From Aureimonas sp. AU20 (GTDB lineage: Bacteria; Pseudomonadota; Alphaproteobacteria; Rhizobiales; Rhizobiaceae), in contig NZ_CP006367.1 of NCBI RefSeq assembly GCF_001442755.1, forward strand, positions 248,001-312,000: 64,000 nucleotides of DNA, in the 5' to 3' direction. Below, piece after piece: positions 49,450-60,641 of the stretch (position 1 is the stretch's first letter; the number at the start of each line of letters is the position of its first letter). The notes under the pieces are model-generated. The model made no database searches. It was not told the origin of the DNA and was given only the letters and a program-made list of their open reading frames with translations. A program made the position numbers and the translations under genes.

Positions 49450-50343
49450 TCAGAGCGCTTCGGCGCCCGCGATGATCTCGATCAGTTCCGTCGTGATCTG
49501 CGCCTGGCGCTGGCGGTTGTAGGAGATCGACAGCTTGTTGATCATGTCGCCGGCGTTGCGCGTGGCGTTGTCCATGGCGCTCATGCGCGCGCCCTGTTCG
49601 GACGCGGCGTTTTCGAGCAGCGCCCGGAACACCTGAACCTTGATGTTGCGCGGGATGAGGTCGGCCAGGATCGCCTCGGGCTCCGGCTCGTACTCGTAGA
49701 GCGCGCCGCCCTGGGTCGCCTGGGCCGGAGCCTCGCCTTCCGCCACGCCGACATCGGCGGGGATGATGCGCTGGGCGGTCGGGCGCTGTGTGATCACGTT
49801 CTCGAAGGCCGAGAAGAAGATGGTCGCGACGTCGAACTCGCCCTTCGAGAACATGTCCATCACCATGTCGGCGACGGTCTCGGCGGCGGCGAAGTTGGCC
49901 GTGCGGTGGCCGCTATGGTCGAGACGCGCAACGATCTTCGACCCGAAGTCGCGGCGCATGATGTCCGTGCCCTTCTTGCCGACGGAGATGATCTTCACCG
50001 TCTTGCCGGCGCCTTCCAGGCGGCGGACATGGTCACGCACCAGACGCACGATCTGCGCGTTGAAGCCGCCGCAAAGGCCGCGATCGCTTGTGAAGACGAC
50101 GAGCAGATGCGTGTCGTCCTTGCCCGTCCCGGCCATGAGCGGCGACGTGGCTTCGCCGCCCTCCATCGCCCCGGCGATGTTGCGCATCACCGACGCGATG
50201 CGCTCGGAATAGGGACGCGCCGCCTCGGCCGCATCCTGGGCGCGACGAAGCTTGGCCGCCGCGACCATCTGCATGGCCTTGGTGATCTTCTGCGTCGCCT
50301 TCACCGAAGCGATGCGGTTTCTCAGATCCTTGAGCGAAGCCAT
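49450..50343 (-). CDS. atpG: F1 ATP synthase subunit gamma
   Basis: A 297-residue rotor subunit: N-terminal helix [34 protein letters not shown] and C-terminal helix [37 protein letters not shown] form the coiled-coil shaft, with the Rossmann-like region ([11 protein letters not shown] near 88) between. It transmits proton-driven rotation to the alpha/beta head. It is 36 bases downstream of atpA. No anomalies. Confidence 0.98.
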   Translation of the reverse strand: MASLKDLRNRIASVKATQKITKAMQMVAAAKLRRAQDAAEAARPYSERIASVMRNIAGAMEGGEATSPLMAGTGKDDTHLLVVFTSDRGLCGGFNAQIVRLVRDHVRRLEGAGKTVKIISVGKKGTDIMRRDFGSKIVARLDHSGHRTANFAAAETVADMVMDMFSKGEFDVATIFFSAFENVITQRPTAQRIIPADVGVAEGEAPAQATQGGALYEYEPEPEAILADLIPRNIKVQVFRALLENAASEQGARMSAMDNATRNAGDMINKLSISYNRQRQAQITTELIEIIAGAEAL

Positions 50344-50379
50344 GGGTCTGGTGCGTCTCCTATCCGGCGCTGGCCGATC

Positions 50380-52469
<2,090 letters not shown>

Positions 52470-52679
52470 GGACGAGCGTCTCTTCACGTCTGGTTCGAGG
52501 CGCCTCGCGGGGGGAGCCGAGCGCGACACCTGAAACGGGTCAAAAAAATGGCGACGGATGGGAACAAACAACCCGCCGCGCCGGAATGAAGCCCGTCTAA
52601 CACAGCGATCCGGGGACGACAATGGAGCTTCGACGCCCATTTTATCGAAGGCGCAAACGGCTTTACGCCGCGCGCGGGC

Positions 52680-53078
52680 TCACGCCGAGACGAGGCCGAA
52701 GGCCGGGGCGAGACACAGAGCGGCGAGCGCGAGGTTGAACAGAAACAGGGTCCAGTTGAGAATCGAGGCGCCCTGGTCAGACAGGATGGAGACGAGCCGC
52801 CCGAAGGCGACGAAGAGCCAGGCCGCGCCGATCGAGAGCTGAATCAGCGTCTGATAGGAGCCGAGCGTCAGAAGCGCGACCCCGAGCCCCAGGGGAAAGC
52901 CCGCGATCGTGCCCCGGATTTCGGCCAGCCCCGTGCGCCGCGCCTCCATCGTGTCGAGCCCGTGGGCGCGTAGGAACAGGCGCGGGGCGAACATGGCGAA
53001 GAGGCCGTAGACCACCGAGATGCAGGCGGCCAGAAAGGGCAGGAGGTCGGGCAGGTTGTCGGGCAGGACGAGGGACAT
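52680..53078 (-). CDS. Small four-helix membrane protein, DUF4345-like
   Basis: A 132-residue membrane protein with four predicted helices (about 14-32, 55-75, 80-98 and 108-128). GLAEIRGTIAGFPLGLGVALLTLG, with an Ala/Gly-rich packing face and Arg55, resembles DUF4345-type proteins. Its function is unknown. It is monocistronic and minus-strand, upstream in position of the exported hypothetical gene at 53.2 kb but with a 101-base gap. Family placement is tentative. Confidence 0.6.
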   Translation of the reverse strand: MSLVLPDNLPDLLPFLAACISVVYGLFAMFAPRLFLRAHGLDTMEARRTGLAEIRGTIAGFPLGLGVALLTLGSYQTLIQLSIGAAWLFVAFGRLVSILSDQGASILNWTLFLFNLALAALCLAPAFGLVSA

Positions 53079-53179
53079 GGGCGGGCGCTCGCGAAAAGGT
53101 GAACGGATCGACGGTCAACCCGCCGGGAAGAAACAACTCGGGGTGATGGACGCGAGGACGGCGCGAAGGTCAAGCCGGC

Positions 53180-53749
53180 TCATGGCGCGCAGGTGCCGGT
53201 GATCTCGCTCACCTCTCGGCCGTCGCCCCGGATCGTGGCCAGCGTGCCGCGCTGGCGCGGCGCCCCGTGCTCCTCGCCGTCGACCTTGAGGGTCGTGGTG
53301 ATGTTGAGGCGCGGCTCGCCGACGGAGCGCCAGACCGTGACGCTCGCCCCGTCCGCGTCGGGGCCGCTGCGCACCGTCTCCAGCTCGCGCAGGAGCCCGT
53401 CCTTCATGACGTATCCGCGCGCGGCTTGGGCTGTCGATTCGCCGGGCTTGGGCGTTGCGGCCAGAATCAGGAAGCGGAAGCGCCAGGTCTCGGGCCGGTC
53501 CGGCTGGAAGCGCGCGGCGTCCTCCGGCGTGAAATAGGCGCAGCGCGAGGGCGCGGGATACCAGGCGATGATGTCCCCGCCCGTTGGTGGCGTCGTCTCG
53601 GGCGGTGCGGCAGGATCGGCGGTGGGGACAGGGGGCGCGGACTCCTGCGCATGAGCCACCAATGCACTCGCGAGTCCCGCCAGAAGCGCGATCGCCAAGG
53701 CGGGGCCGGCTCGCAGCCGGCGCGCCATGCGGCATCCCGTCTTCGTCAT
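53180..53749 (-). CDS. Hypothetical exported protein
   Basis: A 189-residue protein that I do not recognise. A signal peptide covers about 1-35 (basic start MTKTGCRMARRLRAG, hydrophobic ALAIALLAGLASALVA, cut after AHA). A Pro/Ala/Thr-rich linker of about 25 residues follows, then a mixed domain with WYPAPSRCAYFTPEDAARF and WRFRFLILAATPKPGE, and a C-terminal Cys two residues from the end that could pair with the Cys near 70. GAGGGGAG upstream supports the ATG at 53749. It follows priA on the same strand after 32 bases, so co-transcription is likely. Confidence 0.6.
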   Translation of the reverse strand: MTKTGCRMARRLRAGPALAIALLAGLASALVAHAQESAPPVPTADPAAPPETTPPTGGDIIAWYPAPSRCAYFTPEDAARFQPDRPETWRFRFLILAATPKPGESTAQAARGYVMKDGLLRELETVRSGPDADGASVTVWRSVGEPRLNITTTLKVDGEEHGAPRQRGTLATIRGDGREVSEITGTCAP

Positions 53750-53781
53750 GCCTGTCCGCTCCCCTCTTTATATTCGGCCCC

Positions 53782-55971
53782 TCATAGGAAGCTTTGCGGG
53801 TCGATGTCGATCTGAACCTGCACCGAGCCGCGCGGGCGCGGGGCGTTCGCCATCATGGCCCGCACGAAGCTTTGCAGCGGCGCCCGCCGCCCGCCCTGGA
53901 TCAGGAGCCGGAAGCGGTGGCGCCCTCGCACGAGGCCGAGCGGCGCCTCGGCGGGGCCGAGCACTTCGAGATCGCCGTCCTGCGGTGCGGCGAGCCTGAG
54001 GAGGCGGCCGTATTCCTCCGCCTCGCGCCGCGAATCGGCCGAGACGATCAGCGCCGCCAAACGGCCAAACGGGGGCAGGCCCGCCCGCTCGCGCTCGGCC
54101 GTTTCGCGCTCGTAGAAGCGCTCGGGGTCGCCGGCGGCGATCGCCTGCATCACGGCATGCTCGGGCGCGAAGGTCTGGATCAGCCCCCGGCTCGGCAGAC
54201 CCGAGCGCCCGGCACGGCCGGTCACCTGATGCAGAAGCTGGAAGGTGCGCTCGGCGGCGCGCGGATCGCCATTGGCAAGGCCGAGATCGGCATCCACGGC
54301 GCCGACCAGCGTCATCAGAGGGAAATGGTGCCCCTTTGCGACGAGTTGCGTGCCGATGACGATGTCGGCCTCGCCCTCGGCCACCGCGTCGAGCTCGCGC
54401 CGCAGCCGCCGCGCGCCGCCCGGCAGGTCCGAGGACAGGAGAATCGTGCGCGCTTCGGGAAAGCTCTGGAGCATTTCCTCGGCGACACGCTCCACCCCGG
54501 GGCCGCAGGCGACGAGATGATCCAGCGTGCCGCAAGCGGGGCAGGCCTCGGGCCGGTGCTCGGAATGGCCGCAATGGTGGCATTGGAGCACGCCGCGCAG
54601 CCGATGGTCCACCAGCCAGGAGGAGCACTGCCGGCACTGGAAGCGATGGCCGCAGGCGCGGCAGAGCGTCAGCGGCGCATAGCCGCGCCGGTTGAGAAAC
54701 AGGAGCGCCTGCTCGCCGCGCGCGATCGTCTCCTCGATCGCGGTGAGAAGCACTGGCGAGACGAAGCGACCGCGCGCCGGAGGGTGGCGGCGCAGGTCCA
54801 CGAGCTGGAGGCTCGGCAGGGCGGCGGCCTGGAAACGGCCGGTCAGCGGCACATGGCGGTAGCGCCCCGAGCGCGCGTTGACCCGCGTTTCCAGCGAGGG
54901 CGTGGCGGAGGCCAGAATCACCGGGCAAGCCCCGATCTGCCCGCGCACCACGGCCATGTCCCGCGCGTGGTAGAAGGTGCGGTCCTCCTGCTTGTAGGCG
55001 GGGTCGTGCTCCTCGTCGACGACCACGAGCCCGAGGTCCTGGAACGGCAGGAACAGCGCCGAGCGGGCGCCGGCCACGACCCGCACCCGCCCTTCCGCCA
55101 CCTGGCGCCAGACGCGCTCGCGATTACGCGGCGCCACGTCCGAATGCCATTGCGCCGGCTCGGTGCCGAAGCGCTGGTGGAACCGGTCGATGAAGCTCTG
55201 CGTCAGCGCGATCTCGGGCAGGAGGATCAGCACCTGCCGGCCCGCCTCCAGCGCCTTGGCCACCGCCTCGAAATAGACCTCCGTCTTGCCCGAGCCGGTG
55301 ACGCCTTCCAGGAGCGAGACGGAAAAGCTTCCCTCCTCCACCGCCTCGCACAGCCGGTCCGCCGCCTCGCGCTGGTCGGGGCTGAGTTCGGCGCGGCCAA
55401 AGGCCGTGTCGGGCGGGAAGACGATGGGATGGGGCGGCAGCTTGACGGTCTCGAAACTGCCTGCCTTCACCAGCCCGTCCAGCACCGAGGCCGAGACGCC
55501 GCTGGCGTGAAGAAGCCCCGGCCGGGTCCATTCGCCGCCCGCGCCCGCTGTCTCGAGCAGGCGTTGGCGGGCCGGCGTCAGGCGCTCGGGCCGCGCCTCG
55601 GTCAGCCGCAGACCGTCCACCAGCGGCTCGGGATCGAAGGCCACCGGCACCCGCAGGACCATGCGCGCGACGAGGCCGGGCGGCGAGAGCGTGTAGTCCG
55701 CCACCCAGTCCACGAAGCGGCGCATCGCCTCCGACAAGGGGGGGCAGTCGAAGGCATGGGTGATCGCCTTCAGCTTCTTGGGGTCCACCGCGTCCGTCTG
55801 CCCGTCCCACACGACGCCCGCCACCTGGCGGGGCCCGAGCGGCACCTGCACGATCGAGCCCGGCTCGACCTCCATTCCCTCCGGCACCACGTAGCTATAG
55901 GGCCGCTCGGCCGGCATGGGCACGAGCACCGGCACGGTGCGGGGCGGAAACAGGTCTCCGAGAAGGGACAA
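53782..55971 (-). CDS. priA: Primosomal protein N' (replication restart helicase)
   Basis: A 729-residue superfamily-2 helicase that reloads the replisome at stalled forks. An N-terminal 3'-DNA-binding domain is followed by helicase motif I VTGSGKTEVYF (near 225), motif II DEEH (near 318), a zinc-binding domain with paired Cys between 438 and 477 (CRACGHRFQCRQC, CHHCGHSEHRPEACPACG), and C-terminal motifs including GRAGR. The start is taken as TTG at 55971 with a weak ribosome site. The palindromic element at 56007-56273 ends 36 bases upstream of it. Confidence 0.95.
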   Translation of the reverse strand: MSLLGDLFPPRTVPVLVPMPAERPYSYVVPEGMEVEPGSIVQVPLGPRQVAGVVWDGQTDAVDPKKLKAITHAFDCPPLSEAMRRFVDWVADYTLSPPGLVARMVLRVPVAFDPEPLVDGLRLTEARPERLTPARQRLLETAGAGGEWTRPGLLHASGVSASVLDGLVKAGSFETVKLPPHPIVFPPDTAFGRAELSPDQREAADRLCEAVEEGSFSVSLLEGVTGSGKTEVYFEAVAKALEAGRQVLILLPEIALTQSFIDRFHQRFGTEPAQWHSDVAPRNRERVWRQVAEGRVRVVAGARSALFLPFQDLGLVVVDEEHDPAYKQEDRTFYHARDMAVVRGQIGACPVILASATPSLETRVNARSGRYRHVPLTGRFQAAALPSLQLVDLRRHPPARGRFVSPVLLTAIEETIARGEQALLFLNRRGYAPLTLCRACGHRFQCRQCSSWLVDHRLRGVLQCHHCGHSEHRPEACPACGTLDHLVACGPGVERVAEEMLQSFPEARTILLSSDLPGGARRLRRELDAVAEGEADIVIGTQLVAKGHHFPLMTLVGAVDADLGLANGDPRAAERTFQLLHQVTGRAGRSGLPSRGLIQTFAPEHAVMQAIAAGDPERFYERETAERERAGLPPFGRLAALIVSADSRREAEEYGRLLRLAAPQDGDLEVLGPAEAPLGLVRGRHRFRLLIQGGRRAPLQSFVRAMMANAPRPRGSVQVQIDIDPQSFL

Positions 55972-56006
55972 GGCGGATCGCTCGGCTGCGGGGACGCGGG
56001 AGGTTA

Positions 56007-56273
56007 GAGGCTGTTATGGACCATGGACAGGCCTTGTGCCGTCCGACCCAAGTCGCCGGGTAGGAGCCGGGTGCAGCCCATAGCGGGGCTATGGGCAAGG
56101 CCGGCGACGCCCCCCGGCGGCTTGGGGCGGTCGGCCCGAAGGGTCGGATCGGCGAACCCATCCGCAGCGTCAGAAAGATCGGTCAAGACGGCCAGTCTTG
56201 ACCGATCTCTCCTCCTCGCGGCCTGATCTTCGCTGATCCGACACAAGGCCTGTCCATGGTCCATAACAGCCTC
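56007..56273. repeat. 267-bp palindromic element with 32-bp perfect terminal inverted repeats
   Basis: The first 32 bases (56007-56038, starting GAGGCTGTTATGGACC) are the exact reverse complement of the last 32 (56242-56273). Inside: 56043-56060 pairs with 56113-56134 (17 of 18 positions, one four-base bulge) and encloses a perfect 9-bp hairpin (56076-56084 with 56088-56096); a second hairpin has a perfect 14-bp stem (56176-56189 with 56195-56208). No ORF is supported. It may be a MITE-like non-autonomous element, or a structured RNA with a three-way junction. No target duplication is visible at its ends. Confidence 0.8.
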
Positions 56274-56332
56274 AAACGCGGCATGGCAGGGGCGTTGGCG
56301 CGATGCAAGCGCTCCGCCAGCGGCAGACCTTC

Positions 56333-56390
56333 AGGTGGCGATTCCGGCCGGGCGGGGCAAGCCCGGCCCGAGGGACGCGGCTCGCCACCT
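56333..56390. repeat. Nested hairpin next to the palindromic element
   Basis: AGGTGGCGA (56333-56341) pairs with TCGCCACCT (56382-56390); within it GGCCGGGC (56346-56353) pairs with GCCCGGCC (56361-56368). It lies between the 267-bp element and the 3' end of the GFA gene; a further GGCCC-TAA-GGGCC sits at 56426-56438. It may be the 3' end structure of the GFA transcript or part of a larger repeat region. Confidence 0.55.
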
Positions 56391-56440
56391 CTATCGCTTT
56401 CGCGTCGAATGCTCCGCCGTTTCACGGCCCTAAGGGCCGA

Positions 56441-56905
56441 TCAGGCGCTGGCCATGGCCGCCGCATAGGCCTGGAGAATATGGGGAAACTCGCTCTCGTC
56501 GGGAAACGTGTCGAAGCTCATTCTGGCCCCGGTCTCGGCGAAAACGAGCTTCTCGCTGGTATAGGTTTCCATGAAGGGCGCGTACCAGGTCGTGTCGTCC
56601 ATAAGGGTCGGGCGCAGGTTGACGAGGTCGTCCATGCCGTCCAAGCGGGTGAACAGCCAGGTTCCGCAGTCCGGGCAGAGGAAATGGTGGATGCCGCCCT
56701 GCTTGAGCCCGCCTCGGACGGGCTCGCCCTGCACCACCTCGAACCCCTCGGCCGGCACCATGGCGCTCAGCGAATAGGCGCTGGAGGTCATGCGCTGGCA
56801 GCCCTTGCAGTGGCAGGCCATGGTGGCGATGGGCGCGGCGTTGATGCGAAGCCGCACGGCGCCGCAGCGGCAGCCGCCCTCGCTGGGAAGTTGGGGATGT
56901 CGCAT
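56441..56905 (-). CDS. GFA-family (Mss4-like) zinc protein
   Basis: A 154-residue protein of the glutathione-dependent formaldehyde-activating enzyme fold. Zinc-binding Cys pairs are in GGCRCGAVR, CHCKGC and CPDCGTWLF. Despite the family name, most members have unknown substrates and true GSH-formaldehyde activity is disputed. AGGAGG upstream supports the ATG at 56905. It ends at 56441, adjacent to the nested hairpin and palindromic element that separate it from priA. Confidence 0.85.
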   Translation of the reverse strand: MRHPQLPSEGGCRCGAVRLRINAAPIATMACHCKGCQRMTSSAYSLSAMVPAEGFEVVQGEPVRGGLKQGGIHHFLCPDCGTWLFTRLDGMDDLVNLRPTLMDDTTWYAPFMETYTSEKLVFAETGARMSFDTFPDESEFPHILQAYAAAMASA

Positions 56906-56961
56906 GGGCCGAGCCTCCTGTCCGCGCGCAATGTGCACGCCGCACCTTAAACCCACAACGC

Positions 56962-56995
56962 AAAAAGGCCGACAGCGTTCGTCCCGCTGTCGGCC
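56962..56995 (-). terminator. Strong terminator after dps
   Basis: On the minus strand GGCCGACAGCG pairs perfectly with CGCTGTCGGCC (56985-56995 with 56967-56977) and is followed by five T. Another stem, GGGCTCC/GGAGCCC, lies just before it near 57013-57030. Confidence 0.9.
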
Positions 56996-57039
56996 CTTGC
57001 CAAGATCGTGAGGGCTCCTTGCGGGAGCCCCCAGCGATC

Positions 57040-57543
57040 TCAGGCGCGCTGGAAGTGGCTTTCCAGGAAGTAGAGCGACTTATCGATCGCGCGGCCGACT
57101 TCGGTGAAGAGATCGGCGGTCAGGTCGTCGCCCGCGTCGTCGGCTTCCTTGACCGCCTCGCGCAGGGCGCCGCCCCACTTGGCGTAATTGTCGGCGAGCC
57201 GCTTCAGGTGGTCCATCGAATCCACGAGATCGAGCGGATAGGGATCGAGCAGCGTCGATTCGGAGGAGGCCTGCACCGTGCCGCGCGCTTGGCCGCCCAG
57301 TGCCGTCAGGCGCTCGGCGATCGTGTCGACATAGCCTTCGGCCTCTTCGTGCAGCCGGTCGAACAGAAGATGGACGCCGATGAAGTTGGAACCCTTGACG
57401 TTCCAATGCGCCTGCTTGGCCGAGTAGGACAAGTCGATCGACGAGGCGAGATGCTTCTGCAAAAGCTCGATCATCGAGGCCCGAAGGTTCTCGTTCATCG
57501 AGTTCTTGGTGGGATGGATCGGGGTGGTGCCCGCCTTGGCCAT
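57040..57543 (-). CDS. dps: Dps-family DNA-binding ferritin
   Basis: A 167-residue Dps. Ferroxidase-site residues His46 (AHWNVKG), His58, Asp62 and Glu66 (FDRLHEEAEGY) are present at the inter-subunit interface. An N-terminal tail of about 18 residues with two Lys may contact DNA. Dps oxidises iron with peroxide and shields DNA in starvation. The ATG at 57543 follows a CAGGAG site. An EcfG-type promoter lies upstream, its TT 69 bases before the start, and a strong terminator follows. Confidence 0.95.
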   Translation of the reverse strand: MAKAGTTPIHPTKNSMNENLRASMIELLQKHLASSIDLSYSAKQAHWNVKGSNFIGVHLLFDRLHEEAEGYVDTIAERLTALGGQARGTVQASSESTLLDPYPLDLVDSMDHLKRLADNYAKWGGALREAVKEADDAGDDLTADLFTEVGRAIDKSLYFLESHFQRA

Positions 57544-57612
57544 CGAATGCTCCTGCGAAAGTCCGTGCAAGGGCCGGCGCGCGATACGCCGCGCCGGCGT
57601 CGTTGCGGGAAG

Positions 57613-57637
57613 AAGCGCGAAGGCCCGCTTTGGTTCC
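57613..57637 (-). promoter_or_regulatory. EcfG-type general stress promoter before dps
   Basis: On the minus strand GGAAC (57633-57637), 18 bases, then TT (57613-57614). Same layout as before the hpf and DUF892 genes. Confidence 0.65.
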
Positions 57638-57687
57638 CGGCCTTGCACGGAGATTTTCGCGGTGCGACAGCGCGCCCCGCCCCGCCG

Positions 57688-58311
57688 TCAGCTATGGGCG
57701 GGCTTCAGCCCCATCTGCGCCTTGTCGCCCCAGACCGCGCGCACCGCCCGGTCCCGCCCGCAGCCCATCCGATAGGCGTTGTAGTGGGCGGGATTCTTCT
57801 TGGCGAAGTCCTGGTGATAGTCCTCGGCGGGATAGAAGGTCGCGGTCGGCAGGACCTGCGTCGCGACCGTCTGCTTCAGATCGGCGGAGACCTGTTTGGC
57901 GGATGCCTCCGCCGCCTGCCGCTGCGCATCGTTCAGCGGGAAGATCGCCGTGCGATAGGAGGGGCCGCGATCGCAGAACTGTCCCCCGGCGTCGGTCGGG
58001 TCGATCGAATGCCAATAGGCCGAAAGAAGCTTGTCGTAGGAGATCTTGGCGGGATCGAACGTCACCTTCACCGCCTCGTAATGGCCCGTGCGCTCGGTGA
58101 CGACATCCTGATAGGTCGGGTTCTTCAGCGTGCCGCCGATATAGCCGGACGTGGTCGAGGTGACGCCGTCGACGCGGTCGAGATCGGTCTCCATGGACCA
58201 GAAGCAGCCGCCGGCGAAGATCGCCTCCTCGGCCTGCGCCGCCGCCGGGGCGAGCGACGCCAGAAGGCCGAGCGCGACGACGCCCGGCCGAAGGAATTTG
58301 GAACGCATCAT
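57688..58311 (-). CDS. msrA: Exported peptide-methionine (S)-S-oxide reductase MsrA
   Basis: A 207-residue MsrA with a Sec signal (about 1-27, cut after AQA). The catalytic Cys36 is in GGCFWSMETD, followed by GYIGGTLKNPTYQDVV and HSIDPTDAGGQFCDRGPSYRTAIF, the standard MsrA order. It reduces the S-epimer of methionine sulfoxide. Like the MsrB at 13.9 kb it is predicted to be periplasmic. Two adjacent ATGs (58311, 58308) both fit the GGAG site. The gene is 111 bases downstream of sdhB but unlikely to be functionally related. Confidence 0.93.
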   Translation of the reverse strand: MMRSKFLRPGVVALGLLASLAPAAAQAEEAIFAGGCFWSMETDLDRVDGVTSTTSGYIGGTLKNPTYQDVVTERTGHYEAVKVTFDPAKISYDKLLSAYWHSIDPTDAGGQFCDRGPSYRTAIFPLNDAQRQAAEASAKQVSADLKQTVATQVLPTATFYPAEDYHQDFAKKNPAHYNAYRMGCGRDRAVRAVWGDKAQMGLKPAHS

Positions 58312-58422
58312 GGCAAAAAGCTCCGCCGTCTCGTGTGCCGGAGATACGGCACGGGCAAGACGGCGGATGCAGGGCGGCGGCGAAAGAATGATCCTGCGCG
58401 ACAAAGAATCGCGCAGCAGGGA

Positions 58423-59202
58423 TCAGACGCGGCGCTCGACCATCATCTTCTTGATCTCGGCGATCGCCTTGGCCGGGTTCAGGCCCTTGGGGCAGGCCTG
58501 CGTGCAGTTCATGATCGTGTGGCAGCGATAAAGGCGGAAGGGGTCTTCCAGCTGGTCCAGGCGGTCGCCGGTCGCCTCGTCGCGCGAATCGATCAGCCAG
58601 CGATAGGCCTGGAGCAGCACGGCGGGGCCGAGATAGCGGTCGCCATTCCACCAGTAGCTGGGGCAGGAGGTCTGGCAGCAGAAGCAGAGGATGCACTCGT
58701 AGAGGCCGTCGAGCTTCTCGCGGTCGTCATGGCTCTGGCGCCATTCCTTCTCGGGCTCGGGCGTCTCGGTCTTCAGCCAGGGCTCGATGGAGCGCAGCTG
58801 CGCGTAGGGCACGGTGAGATCGGGCACGAGGTCCTTGACCACCGGCATGTGCGGCAGCGGATAGACCTTCACCGCGCCCGACACTTCGTCCATGCCCTTG
58901 GTGCAGGCCAGCGTGTTGGAGCCGTCGATGTTCATGGCGCAGGAGCCGCAGATGCCCTCGCGGCAGGAGCGGCGCAGCGTCAGGGTCGAATCGACGTTGT
59001 TCTTGATCCAGAGCAGCGCGTCGAGCACCATCGGCCCGCAATCGTCGGTATCGACATAGAACGTGTCGACGCGCGGGTTCTGCCCGTCGTCCGGAGACCA
59101 GCGATAGATGCCGAACTCGCGCACGGTCTTGGCGCCAGCCGGCTTCGGCCAGGTCTTGCCCTTGCCGACGACCGAGTTCTTGGGAAGGCTGAGTTCCACC
59201 AT
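58423..59202 (-). CDS. sdhB: Succinate dehydrogenase iron-sulfur subunit
   Basis: A 259-residue SdhB. The [2Fe-2S] ligands are Cys80, Cys85, Cys88 and Cys100; the ferredoxin-like C-terminal domain holds the [4Fe-4S] and [3Fe-4S] clusters with Cys170, Cys173, Cys176, Cys180, Cys227, Cys233 and Cys237. It passes electrons from SdhA to ubiquinone. In this genome it is separated from sdhA by 1.8 kb carrying a VapD-like gene and a DUF2183 phosphatase gene on the same strand, so its transcription may depend on that longer unit or its own promoter. Confidence 0.97.
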   Translation of the reverse strand: MVELSLPKNSVVGKGKTWPKPAGAKTVREFGIYRWSPDDGQNPRVDTFYVDTDDCGPMVLDALLWIKNNVDSTLTLRRSCREGICGSCAMNIDGSNTLACTKGMDEVSGAVKVYPLPHMPVVKDLVPDLTVPYAQLRSIEPWLKTETPEPEKEWRQSHDDREKLDGLYECILCFCCQTSCPSYWWNGDRYLGPAVLLQAYRWLIDSRDEATGDRLDQLEDPFRLYRCHTIMNCTQACPKGLNPAKAIAEIKKMMVERRV

Positions 59203-59359
59203 GGGACGATGTTCCGATGCGACGTCAGTTCTTTAGAATGGGGCTAAACACGAATAGCGCGGCGGTGCAACACGGCCAAAGCGCGCGGGCGCCGCTTTAA
59301 ACGATTGTAGGAGACCGGAGCTTTCGAATTCTTTTCCAGCCTTCCGCCCGCGCCACGGC

Positions 59360-60526
59360 TCAGGGCTGGACGATGGCGGGAAAGCGTCCGAAGCGGCTCG
59401 GCTTGCCCTCCTCGGCCGCGATCTCGGCCAGCACGGCCTGCTCGGTTCCGCCGGCCACCAGCCCGGCACCCTCCGCCTGGCGCGCGGCGTCGGCCAGCGT
59501 GCGGCCCATCGTGGTCGGCACGCCCGCCGCCTCGATGCGCGCCAGCGCCTCCTTCACCGCCTCCATCGGCGAGCCCTCGGGCAGGACGTCGTGGATATGC
59601 ACGGCCAGAACCCGGCCAGGATGGCGCTCCACGGCCTTGGCGTAGACGGCCGCGTCCTTCTGCCCGCTATCGCCGATCAGCACGAAGGGAAGTTCGGGAT
59701 AGGCCGCCAACACCGCGTCGATCATCCCGTCCTTGTGCCCGTGGTGGCGGCGCAGGAGCCAGCCGAGCGCGTCGGAGGAAAGCGAGCGCAGGAGCATGGG
59801 GCCAACCGGAATGCTCCGCAGCACCATGAAGCGTTCGAAGATGTCGGCAAGATTCCAGGGGCTGGAAGAAACGTAGAAGACGGGATTCGTGTCCGGCCCC
59901 GCCGCGCCCTCCGTCAGCGCGCGGTAGAAGCGCGACACGCCGGGAAAGGGCAGCCGCGCCTCGGGCGAATTGGCCGTGACGATGCGCCAATGGCGCAGCA
60001 TCTTAAAGGCGCCGGTGTGGATGATCGTGTCGTCGATGTCCGAGATGATGCCGAAGCGCGCATGGCCCGAGACGACGCGCGCCCGCGCCTCCACCGACAG
60101 CGGCTCGAAATCGTAGCCCCGCGCCTTTTGCAGCGTGACGCGCAGGGTCGCCCAGGGCTTGTCGCCCTCCGGCATGGTCAGCCCCTCGGCCTGGATGCGG
60201 AAATAGCCGTCGCGATTGCTGACCACTTCGCCCGCGCCGCCCAGCCCCTCCCAGTGGAGGCGCGCGCCGCCGATCTCGTCGGTCTCGTAGCGCTTGAAGG
60301 TGAGATAGAGGTTCCAGAGCGTGGAGTTGGAATGGGGCGCGCCGAACACGCCTTCGTCCTCCAGAACGCGGCCCAGGAGCGAAAGCCGCCCGTCGGCGAG
60401 GCGCCCGGGATAGACCACCAGCGTCGGCCGGTCGGTCAGCCGGAGCCGCTGCTTCACCGCGAAGCGAAAGGTCCGGCCGCGCCGCAGAATGCTCTCACCG
60501 ATCGCGCGCAGCGCAGGGGTTCTCAT
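59360..60526 (-). CDS. App1-like (DUF2183) phosphatase-domain protein
   Basis: A 388-residue protein. The C-terminal domain has the HAD-type motif DIDDT at 163-167 (ISDIDDTIIHTGAF), YVSSSPWNL near 218 and IGDSGQKD near 282, as in App1/DUF2183, whose yeast member is a phosphatidate phosphatase. The N-terminal 150 residues contain the conserved TLVVYPGRLADGR and SNRDGYF elements. Bacterial roles are not established; lipid phosphatase activity is inferred. The ATG at 60526 is chosen over an upstream start that would run into the VapD-like gene. It lies inside the split sdh locus. Confidence 0.82.
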   Translation of the reverse strand: MRTPALRAIGESILRRGRTFRFAVKQRLRLTDRPTLVVYPGRLADGRLSLLGRVLEDEGVFGAPHSNSTLWNLYLTFKRYETDEIGGARLHWEGLGGAGEVVSNRDGYFRIQAEGLTMPEGDKPWATLRVTLQKARGYDFEPLSVEARARVVSGHARFGIISDIDDTIIHTGAFKMLRHWRIVTANSPEARLPFPGVSRFYRALTEGAAGPDTNPVFYVSSSPWNLADIFERFMVLRSIPVGPMLLRSLSSDALGWLLRRHHGHKDGMIDAVLAAYPELPFVLIGDSGQKDAAVYAKAVERHPGRVLAVHIHDVLPEGSPMEAVKEALARIEAAGVPTTMGRTLADAARQAEGAGLVAGGTEQAVLAEIAAEEGKPSRFGRFPAIVQP

Positions 60527-60641
60527 AAGGACGAGATAGCAAAGGCACGAGGGGCGGGAAAGACCGCCCCGCCACGCGCCATAAGATGCGATCCGGAAGG
60601 CTCCACCCCATCGTGACCAAGCCGGAGACCCGGCCTCGGCA

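Noticed and set aside
53794..56007. 737-codon plus-strand frame opposite priA
   Set aside because: Antisense to PriA, which carries all helicase and zinc-binding motifs. The frame has no recognisable domain.
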